NCBI GenBank assembly: GCA_002791545.1 | Contig: PFXG01000045.1 | Location: 1 to 41,612 of the forward strand | DNA: 41,612 bases | Direction of reading: 5' to 3' | DNA from: Zetaproteobacteria bacterium CG_4_9_14_3_um_filter_49_83 | GTDB taxonomy: Bacteria > Pseudomonadota > Zetaproteobacteria > Mariprofundales > Mariprofundaceae | Translations under genes and position numbers: made by a program | Notes under the pieces: model-generated | Databases searched by the model: none | What the model was told of the DNA's origin: nothing | Seen by the model: the letters and a program-made list of their open reading frames with translations, nothing else | Part shown: positions 1 through 5,727 of the stretch, piece by piece | Numbering within the stretch: position 1 is the first letter of the stretch | How the letters are laid out: each line of letters begins with the position of its first letter

Positions 1-19
1 GATCGCTATACTTGTTCAT
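1..19 (-). CDS. Start of a possible transposase gene, cut by the window edge
   Basis: Reading the minus strand, an ATG at 19 is followed by codons for M-N-K-Y-S-D before the window ends. An AGGAG-like ribosome site lies about 11 nt upstream. Many IS3-family OrfA proteins begin with a similar K-Y-S-D/E-F stretch, and a sequence resembling an IS3-type terminal repeat lies near 98-104. Only six residues are visible, so the identity is a guess. Any other gene start is possible. Confidence 0.3.
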
Positions 20-132
20 GGTTCGTCTCGCTCCTTCTTCGTTTGGAATATCTCCATTCTGGCACATTGCGATGCCGTTTGATGAGCGGGACGGACCATC
101 CCATTACAATATTTATCTCCACGCCAGGAATG

Positions 133-262
133 GGCTGAAGTCGAAAGATTAAGACTGGAACTGTTGTTTGAAATTATTCCCTCGCCCTCCAGAATTATGA
201 ATGACCTCCATCCCCCAAACTGCGTGATTCAAGGATAGAGTCGCATACTGCATGGCAATCAT
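133..262. repeat. Dispersed intergenic repeat, copy 1
   Basis: This block shares two segments with copies near 3.5, 5.6 and 13.0 kb: a segment reading CTGTTGTTTGAAATTATTCC at about 158-177, and a GCATGGCAAT segment near its right end (about 250-260). The segments between them are less conserved. It lies between the window-edge gene and serB. No ORF is associated with it. Confidence 0.55.
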
Positions 263-331
263 GTCCGGCTTCGCCCATCTGGTTTTCACACGCAACTCTG
301 GCAGAATTCACGGATCATCAAGGAGCCGTTC

Positions 332-1420
332 ATGCTGAGTAATTTTCTGTTACCGCCCGACTACCAACTACCGATCCCGCTGAACTCGCCGTTGTTCGGC
401 ACGCCCGGCGGCGGCCGCTTACTGCTTTGCAGCACGCATGATGCTTGGCGGCTGCGCGAACACTACAGCGCATCATCGCTGGAAGCCGTGCAGATGCAGA
501 TTATGCAGCAGGAAGGTAAATGGCTGGATACCTGGCAGTCAAAACTGCAAGCTGCTCACATGAATGCGCACATTTTTGGCTGTGACACATATGAGGCTTT
601 CAAGGAAATATGCCAGTCACTGGCTCTGGAGCGTATTGCAGTTCTGCATGCATCAACGCAAACAGGCTACTGCCGCATGCTGCTGGCAGGCAATGTAGAT
701 GCCAAAGTCATGACCGCCCGCCTGCGCCCGCTCTCGGAGCGCCTGAAGGTTGATATCGCTATCACATCACTCAAACCCTCACCGAACCTCAGTGAGCCCG
801 GCCTGTTGTTGATGGATATGGATTCGACGCTGATTCAAAACGAATGCATCGATGAAATTGCCGACTTCATCGGCATGAAAGAAAAAGTCGCCGCTATTAC
901 CCAGATGTCGATGGAGGGCAAGCTTGATTTCGCGGCCTCCTTCACCGAGCGCGTCAAACTGCTCAAAGGGCTTGATGTCTCTGTGCTTCAGCGGGTACTG
1001 GATGAGCGCATACGCTTCACTGACGGAGCTCAGGCATTGATTCGGGGTTTGCAGGCACACGGCTGGAAAACCGGCCTCGTATCCGGTGGCTTCACCTTCT
1101 ACACCCATCATTTCGAGAAAATGCTCGGGCTGGATTTTTCACTCGGTAACGAGCTTGAGATTGTTGACGGCAAACTCACCGGCGGCTTTATCGGCAACAT
1201 CGTCGATGCCAATACCAAACGCACAACGCTGCTCGCTAAAGCGCAAGAGTGGAACATTCCCATGTCGCAGACCATTGCCATCGGTGATGGTGCCAACGAT
1301 CTGCCGATGATCGAGGTCGCAGGCATGGGCATCGCCTTCCACGCCAAACCCAGAGTCAGGGAGCTCGCCCCCTACGCCCTCTCCTACGGCGGCCTGGATC
1401 GCACGCTTGATCTGTTGTGA
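332..1420 (+). CDS. serB: Phosphoserine phosphatase SerB
   Basis: Catalyses the last step of serine synthesis, hydrolysing O-phosphoserine to L-serine in the cytoplasm. The C-terminal half is a HAD phosphatase. Motif I is the DMDST segment at residues 162-166, with Asp162 the expected nucleophile and Asp164 the acid/base. Motif II is V-S-G-G-F-T-F-Y, and motif III is the I-G-D-G-A-N-D-L-P stretch near the C terminus. The N-terminal 150 residues correspond to the ACT-like regulatory region of long proteobacterial SerB proteins, and 362 residues is within the family range. The ATG at 332 has an AAGGAG site 8 nt upstream. It stands alone on the plus strand, with no co-oriented neighbour within 250 nt. 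Confidence 0.96.
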   Translation: MLSNFLLPPDYQLPIPLNSPLFGTPGGGRLLLCSTHDAWRLREHYSASSLEAVQMQIMQQEGKWLDTWQSKLQAAHMNAHIFGCDTYEAFKEICQSLALERIAVLHASTQTGYCRMLLAGNVDAKVMTARLRPLSERLKVDIAITSLKPSPNLSEPGLLLMDMDSTLIQNECIDEIADFIGMKEKVAAITQMSMEGKLDFAASFTERVKLLKGLDVSVLQRVLDERIRFTDGAQALIRGLQAHGWKTGLVSGGFTFYTHHFEKMLGLDFSLGNELEIVDGKLTGGFIGNIVDANTKRTTLLAKAQEWNIPMSQTIAIGDGANDLPMIEVAGMGIAFHAKPRVRELAPYALSYGGLDRTLDLL

Positions 1421-1448
1421 CCCTCTGATTCCGCCACGAAAGGCTTGC

Positions 1449-1478
1449 AAGGGTTAACCTCAAAGACTCAAAGATTTA
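1449..1478. repeat. GGTTAACC-CAAAGAC short repeat, left copy
   Basis: About 26 of 28 positions match the copy at 2291-2320. The two copies are in direct orientation and flank the single YdjM-family gene. The core GGTTAACC(A/T)CAAAGAC resembles an intergenic sequence that recurs in many bacterial genomes. Confidence 0.7.
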
Positions 1479-1519
1479 TAAAAAATCCGTGCTAAAGCTC
1501 TTATAATCTTTGGCCATTA

Positions 1520-1548
1520 CGTGCCACTTTATGTGGCGCGATAAATAT
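1520..1548 (+). terminator. Possible weak terminator after serB
   Basis: CGTGCCAC at 1520-1527 can pair with GTGGCGCG at 1533-1540 around a 5-nt loop (8 bp, one G-U pair). The run after it is AT-rich (ATAAATATTTT) rather than a clean T tract, so termination is uncertain. Confidence 0.4.
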
Positions 1549-1691
1549 TTTACAGGAAACATCCCCCCACTACCGCTTGGTTCTCTGAATACCAGCATTG
1601 GAAAGTCGGCTGGCGCTGAAAAACATCATATAGAGAAGCATTTCTTTTTTCTCTTGATGACATTTTTTCGATAAATATTAATAATCGTTTC

Positions 1692-2255
1692 ATGAGTCCG
1701 ATCAATCACATCCTTACTGGCTGGGTAATTGCCAATGCCAGTGCTTCTTTTACCTGTCGCGAACGCATCGCTATTACGCTGGCATGTGTTATTCCTGATC
1801 TCGATGGTCTTGGCCTTATCGCTGAATTCCTGACCAAAAGCTCGGACAACCCGCTGATGTGGTGGAGTAAATATCATCACGTGCTTGCACACAATCTCCT
1901 GTTCGGCCTGCTCCTGGCACTCACGGTTTACCTGCTGTTCAAACGTAACTGGCTTATCGCTGCATTTGCCTTCTTCAGCTTTCATCTGCACCTGATTGAA
2001 GATCTGATCAGCGGCAGACAGAGCGACGGCCACGCATGGACGATCCAGTATATGTATCCGTTTTCAAATCAGGAATGGCTCTGGAATGGCCAATGGGAAC
2101 TCGATGCCTGGCCCAACTTTGTCGTAGTGATATTGCTGCTTCTGCTTACTTTTCATCTGGCCTGGAAGCGTGGTTATTCTCCGCTTGAGATGATTTCAAA
2201 GCGCGTTGATGAAGCGTTTATTGTCAGCTTAAGAGAAAGGTTTGGTCGCCCGTAG
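1692..2255 (+). CDS. YdjM-family (PF04307) membrane protein, putative metal-dependent hydrolase
   Basis: 187 residues. The N-terminal SPINHILTGW segment, an internal D-L-D-G (residues 36-39), the YHHVLAHN stretch and the F-H-L-H-L-I-E-D-L segment give the spaced His/Asp pattern of the YdjM/YbcI family of small inner-membrane proteins. Several hydrophobic segments support membrane insertion (about 58-75, 80-95 and 145-165). The family is called metal-dependent hydrolase from its motifs; no substrate is established. The gene is isolated and bracketed by two direct copies of a 28-bp repeat (1449-1478 and 2291-2320), so it may have arrived as a small unit. No strong ribosome site precedes the ATG. 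Confidence 0.8.
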   Translation: MSPINHILTGWVIANASASFTCRERIAITLACVIPDLDGLGLIAEFLTKSSDNPLMWWSKYHHVLAHNLLFGLLLALTVYLLFKRNWLIAAFAFFSFHLHLIEDLISGRQSDGHAWTIQYMYPFSNQEWLWNGQWELDAWPNFVVVILLLLLTFHLAWKRGYSPLEMISKRVDEAFIVSLRERFGRP

Positions 2256-2290
2256 GCTGTGTACTTTAGTCTGACCTTGAAAAAGCTAAA

Positions 2291-2320
2291 AAGGGTTAAC
2301 CACAAAGACGCAAAGATTAT
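2291..2320. repeat. GGTTAACC-CAAAGAC short repeat, right copy
   Basis: Direct partner of the copy at 1449-1478; both start AAGGGTTAACC and share the CAAAGAC and CAAAGATT blocks. It lies 36 nt past the YdjM-family stop codon. Confidence 0.7.
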
Positions 2321-2386
2321 GAAAATTCATCAGGATGGCTTCGATTCAAAATCCCGGGATCAATCGACCCTATTGATAGGATATAT

Positions 2387-3394
2387 TCATTTTGGTGATT
2401 GGGCAGTGCTGTCCATGATAAATTCGTAGCTGATATTCTTTTTGTAGTCGATGACAGATACCTCGGCAATGTCCGGGCGGTGCACGCTGATTCTTGTGGA
2501 AAACAATCTTCCATTTGCAATATCCCAGACTTTGCGAGTTGAAATATTCGTCTTCGGTAATGCGATCAGCTTATCATCCGGATAGGAGTAGATGTAATAC
2601 CCCATACCTGTGTGTTCACCTGGAACAGGTTCAAGCAAATAATAGTAACTCCCTTGATATTCGGCAGCATAAATAAGCGTAAGACCATCCGGCAATTTCT
2701 TTGGACGTGGGATCTCCGTGATCTTGCCTGATTCGATGTGGTAGATATATCCAATTGGGCCGGCAGGATCTACGTTCATTCTTGGATCATATCCCAGTAA
2801 GGCAAAGTGCTTGATATCATTGCTGAGCAGCAATCTGCCATCGTATCTGAATTGTCTTGCCGTATATTCTTTAAACTTCAAGAACTCTGATTGATTGATT
2901 TGTTTAACGGCCTGCATGGAATCGGCGTTATATATCTGGTAGTTGTAGAATAAATGGTGACGGTCTGTGGTTAACCAGTAATGTCCCTTGTCCCAGAATC
3001 CTACAAACTTACCATCGGAAAACTTTTTGAAACTATCGAAGTTTCTACTTACAAAGACACCGGAGCGAACTGATTCATAGAAGCTGTCGCCGCCCTTGAG
3101 TTTGGATAGTTTTGCCGGTGAAGCACATTGCACCTTCTCATCGTGTAGTGACAGGGAGCACTCAAGCAGATGGGTTCCGGTAGTGAGTGTGGTATTCCTT
3201 TCTCCTGAGGGGTGTCTGCCCGTGATCGCGGGGGTGACCATCTCATAAGAGGTTGTTCCGCCTTCGGTGAGGGTAATGACTTTTAAATCGTTATCCAACA
3301 GGGCCAGATCTTTGTTAAAGGTGGAGTGCCAGGAAGTGACGCCGCATCCGCTTATTAAGGTGAAGATTACTGTGGCTAGGAGAACGCGGAGCAT
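2387..3394 (-). CDS. Lipoprotein of unknown function
   Basis: From the ATG at 3394 the protein starts M-L-R-V-L-L and has a typical lipoprotein signal with lipobox L-I-S-G-C, the cysteine at residue 17. It should therefore be exported and lipid-anchored. An upstream in-frame ATG at 3442 would give an over-long leader, so the internal start is preferred, although neither has a good ribosome site. The mature part (about 318 residues) is rich in Y, D and G with repeated Y-x-Y/W patterns and Gly-Asp turns, which suggests a beta-rich, possibly propeller-like fold. I recognise no family. It runs convergent with the YdjM-family gene and lies downstream of the PIN cassette on the same strand, separated by a repeat block. 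Confidence 0.8.
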   Translation of the reverse strand: MLRVLLATVIFTLISGCGVTSWHSTFNKDLALLDNDLKVITLTEGGTTSYEMVTPAITGRHPSGERNTTLTTGTHLLECSLSLHDEKVQCASPAKLSKLKGGDSFYESVRSGVFVSRNFDSFKKFSDGKFVGFWDKGHYWLTTDRHHLFYNYQIYNADSMQAVKQINQSEFLKFKEYTARQFRYDGRLLLSNDIKHFALLGYDPRMNVDPAGPIGYIYHIESGKITEIPRPKKLPDGLTLIYAAEYQGSYYYLLEPVPGEHTGMGYYIYSYPDDKLIALPKTNISTRKVWDIANGRLFSTRISVHRPDIAEVSVIDYKKNISYEFIMDSTAQSPK

Positions 3395-3463
3395 GACGCT
3401 ATTCAACCGGAACCATGGTAAAAGGACACGTATGACAATCATATATGAGTGCCATCGCTTCTT

Positions 3464-3547
3464 TCATTCGATCATGAGTGGCATCTTATAGATTGTGTCT
3501 AAGTTCGCGGATTTTCTCATACTCCCTCCTTCCATCATGACAGGCAT
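3464..3547 (-). CDS. Possible 27-residue small ORF
   Basis: An ATG at 3547 follows a very good ribosome site (GGGAGGTGA, 6 nt spacing), and an in-frame ATG further in also follows GGAGGGAG. The ORF ends at a TGA at 3464-3466. Its start lies at the edge of the repeat block left of the PIN cassette. It may be a real small protein, a leader for the lipoprotein gene, or the decayed 5' end of a longer gene. Only the ribosome sites support it. Confidence 0.3.
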   Translation of the reverse strand: MPVMMEGGSMRKSANLDTIYKMPLMIE

Positions 3548-3548
3548 A

Positions 3549-3678
3549 TCTGTCACCTCCCAAAGAACATTAAAACAACAATAGGCGTATTCGCGTCGCA
3601 TGGTAATTTGCTAACAGTTGCTGATACAAGGCATCATATTAAAGCCATAAAAGAGCCTGAACCTCAGACAATTCGTAC
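3549..3678. repeat. Flanking direct repeat, left of the PIN cassette
   Basis: Positions 3649-3678 are identical over 30 bp to 5698-5727, which holds the last codons and stop of the M48 protease gene. Similarity continues leftward for about another 100 bp at lower identity (matching segments AATAGGCG, GCATGG-AATTT and CCCAAAGAA). The block starts 10 nt past the PIN gene stop. It also belongs to the dispersed repeat family seen at 133-262 and 12.9-13.0 kb. Confidence 0.8.
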
Positions 3679-3688
3679 AACTCGCAGT

Positions 3689-4225
3689 TTACGCCAATAA
3701 CCGTCTGTTCGCCGTGACTACTGGAATGCCCTGCCCATGAAAATCACCATCATCTGTAATCAACTTCAAGCCCTTCCTATGACACAAAGCAGTGATAACC
3801 TGGTCATTGAAATCAGCATCTCCAGCTGCATATTCGGCAATTAAAGCATCTATATCTAACGTCTCAAAGCCATTTTCCACACGCGAGCAATGATTCAACA
3901 CTTGTTTGACATCGGCAGCAATATCGCGGGAAATCGGCTTAAAATCGGCGCTATTTCGAAATAGTTTGAAATCACCGTGCGGCTTGCCCATTACATTCCA
4001 TTTCAGACGGGCATAGGTGTTAATGAATTCGGAAACAATCAGCACATCAATATAAATACGGCTTTTTGCGGCGAGAATGTTTGCGAGCGCTTGAGAGTAG
4101 ATTGCCACTCTCCGGTCTCCCGGTTTTTGCGGTCCATAGACAAGCAGCCAGATATTGGTATCCAAAAACAACTCATCTTCAGCCTCGAAGCTATAATCAG
4201 TTACTGCCACAGGGTTATGCTTCAT
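3689..4225 (-). CDS. PIN-domain ribonuclease-like protein
   Basis: A PIN domain. The first strand L-F-L-D-T-N carries Asp22, V-S-E-F carries Glu66, D-F-N-D carries Asp138/Asp141, and I-T-D-D-G-D-F carries Asp158 to Asp161. All four acidic positions needed to bind Mg or Mn are therefore present, and nuclease activity is plausible. With the ATG at 4225 the protein has 178 residues. That start has GGGAG 9 nt upstream and overlaps the end of the DUF4325 gene by 11 nt; the ATG at 4234 is an alternative. PIN proteins are best known as VapC toxins of about 130-140 residues, and this one is longer with an insert around residues 75-125. No VapB-type antitoxin lies beside it. The gene is coupled to DUF4325 and GHKL genes, so control by a partner switch is inferred. 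Confidence 0.85.
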   Translation of the reverse strand: MKHNPVAVTDYSFEAEDELFLDTNIWLLVYGPQKPGDRRVAIYSQALANILAAKSRIYIDVLIVSEFINTYARLKWNVMGKPHGDFKLFRNSADFKPISRDIAADVKQVLNHCSRVENGFETLDIDALIAEYAAGDADFNDQVITALCHRKGLKLITDDGDFHGQGIPVVTANRRLLA

Positions 4226-4580
4226 CGTTTTCATCTCCCAATGACTCTCGAACAGCCTGATCAAATTTCTGAGGGTCTCTGAAGTATTGCTTTGCTGTTT
4301 CAACCACCCGCTTTAACAGAGCCAGATCATCCGGCTGCATGTCCTGCACATTTAATAAGGCGCGGATTTGCACTTCACTGAATTCGCCATACAACTGACC
4401 AACGGCTGAATTCAGAAATGCAGATGTTAACGTCGAAATATTGTAAAATGAGAGAGACACGCGCCGACTATCTTTAAGTGCAACTGAGAGGCGTTCATAC
4501 ACCTTCTGCCCATCGCCGGAGGCAACACACAAAGGACTTCCCACTATCTCGAATATAGATATCGTCATCGCTTTTTCCAC
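4215..4580 (-). CDS. STAS-like domain protein (DUF4325)
   Basis: A 121-residue protein matching the DUF4325 pattern: a strand-rich start, then S-L-S-F-Y-N-I-S-T-L-T-S-A-F-L-N-S-A, the hallmark segment of STAS-like partners of GHKL ATPases, at about 42-59. The C-terminal 40 residues are charged and helical. The GTG at 4580 is chosen because GAGGTGAT lies 6 nt upstream of it; an ATG at 4568 is the alternative. The ribosome site sits on the stop of the upstream ATPase gene (11-nt gap), and the end overlaps the PIN start, so all three are likely translated from one mRNA. By analogy with SpoIIAA/SpoIIAB it could bind or be phosphorylated by the ATPase. No conserved phospho-Ser can be assigned with confidence. 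Confidence 0.8.
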   Translation of the reverse strand: MEKAMTISIFEIVGSPLCVASGDGQKVYERLSVALKDSRRVSLSFYNISTLTSAFLNSAVGQLYGEFSEVQIRALLNVQDMQPDDLALLKRVVETAKQYFRDPQKFDQAVRESLGDENDEA

Positions 4581-4591
4581 TTTTTATCACC

Positions 4592-5464
4592 TCAAAATAT
4601 GTCCGTAGCGCTAGCCTCGGTAGTCAGCATATATGTATTCGTATCAGCCGTATTTATTTCAATGGTTACGACGGTGCCTGGAAAGGAATGGATAAGTAGG
4701 CCGGTGGTAGTTATCTTATTTTCTCTCCGCCAATAACCAGCATCCGACACAATCTGAATGCACCCTCCGTTTAAATCAATGAACTCTCCAAGTAATTTAA
4801 GCCCCAGCCCACCCGGTACGGGGCCTCGTTTGGTTGTATTGCGCCCTTCAGTCGACCAGCAAATCGCATCCTCGGCCGAAAGGTCAAGTCCCGCATTCTC
4901 TTTAATATTTGCCCGCATGCCGATACCTAAATCAGCCACAGAGAAATCAAGGCAGTGCCGAGCCGGAAAAAACTGCCCACAACTAAAAATTCCCAATTCA
5001 GAACGTGAATGCAGTACTGCATTGCTAAAAATCTCAAAAATACTTTCGCGAAATTTTTTAAGCAGTCCTGAAGACATGGTTGGAATCTCATCCCTGTGAA
5101 TCAACTCATTTTCAATATAATCGGCAAAGTAACGGTCGTCCTTCGCATCGAACCTTTGGTAGGGAATCGTTGTTCCCCAGCGATCAGGTATCTTTTCACG
5201 GCCATAGTGACTGAGGAATCCGTTTTTCGAGAGAATGTTGTCAACACCGGGACGAGTATTAAGTAATCTAACCGTATTCACGTTCTCACCCATGCGGTAC
5301 AGGAGTGCACCGAATGCCGAGCACATATCGGCATCGAACCACGAAACCGTGCTCATGTCGATATCGATATCTTCAAAATAGGTGTTTTCGGTTTTTTCTG
5401 CCAAGCCCACTAATGCCTGAAACCCCGCCTGATCATGTCGAATCTCAGGCAATATCAGCCTCAC
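4592..5464 (-). CDS. GHKL-family ATP-binding protein with STAS-like N-terminal region
   Basis: 290 residues. The C-terminal part is a histidine-kinase-type ATP-binding fold. It has an N-box E-I-F-S-N-A-V (Glu144, Asn148), a G1 box A-D-L-G-I-G-M (Asp178, Gly180, Gly182), and a G2 box G-G-L-G-L-K-L-L (Gly218-Gly221). There is no dimerisation His domain and no membrane segment, so it is not a classical sensor kinase. Residues 30-88 (I-D-I-D-M-S-T-V-S-W-F-D-A-D, then R-L-L-N and a K-N-G-F-L turn) look like a STAS fold fused to the ATPase. The GTG start at 5464 overlaps the stop of a 48-residue upstream ORF by 4 nt. It heads the DUF4325-PIN pair and probably controls it. Confidence 0.8.
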   Translation of the reverse strand: MRLILPEIRHDQAGFQALVGLAEKTENTYFEDIDIDMSTVSWFDADMCSAFGALLYRMGENVNTVRLLNTRPGVDNILSKNGFLSHYGREKIPDRWGTTIPYQRFDAKDDRYFADYIENELIHRDEIPTMSSGLLKKFRESIFEIFSNAVLHSRSELGIFSCGQFFPARHCLDFSVADLGIGMRANIKENAGLDLSAEDAICWSTEGRNTTKRGPVPGGLGLKLLGEFIDLNGGCIQIVSDAGYWRRENKITTTGLLIHSFPGTVVTIEINTADTNTYMLTTEASATDIF

Positions 5465-5607
5465 ACCATCACCTCGACCATTGTCATCGTATCGTTACCG
5501 AAGATATCGGCCAATTTTTCTGGAATTCTGGAAAAGTGATACTTCCCCCACCTCCTAAGCTTGACCGAAGTCTGAATTTTAAGGTTAGTACTGTTATTTA
5601 AAATCAT
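5461..5607 (-). CDS. Possible 48-residue ORF leading the GHKL-STAS-PIN cassette
   Basis: Starts at an ATG at 5607 after GAGGGG and ends at a TGA that overlaps the GHKL start codon by 4 nt, a typical coupled junction. The last 20 residues (E-K-L-A-D-I-F-G-N-D-T ending V-E-V-M-V) read like a real protein end. The first 15 codons lie inside the dispersed repeat, so the ORF could be the truncated remnant of a longer first gene of the cassette. I recognise no family. Confidence 0.4.
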   Translation of the reverse strand: MILNNSTNLKIQTSVKLRRWGKYHFSRIPEKLADIFGNDTMTMVEVMV

Positions 5608-5672
5608 CCCCTCGCCCCCAAAGAATACATATTACAACGATAGGCGCTTTCACGCAGCATGGCAATTTACTG
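5562..5672. repeat. Dispersed intergenic repeat, copy 3
   Basis: Contains CTGTTATTTAAAATCATCCC near 5591-5610 followed by CGATAGGCGCTTT and GCATGGCAATTT, the same order of segments as at 133-262 and 12.93-13.03 kb. It continues into the flanking repeat that ends at 5727. Confidence 0.7.
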
Positions 5673-5727
5673 ACGCGAGATCACATCTTGCGACAACAAA
5701 AGAGCCTGAACCTCAGACAATTCGTAC
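5598..5727. repeat. Flanking direct repeat, right of the PIN cassette
   Basis: Partner of 3549-3678. The exact 30-bp core at 5698-5727 spans the last four codons and TGA of the M48 protease gene plus its first downstream bases. The unit from one core to the next is 2049 bp and holds the whole GHKL-STAS-PIN cassette. Confidence 0.8.

Noticed and set aside
3977-4282. Plus-strand frame of about 100 residues across the PIN gene, considered as an antisense antitoxin
   Set aside because: It mirrors the PIN and DUF4325 coding frames, lacks a ribosome site and shows no DNA-binding motif.
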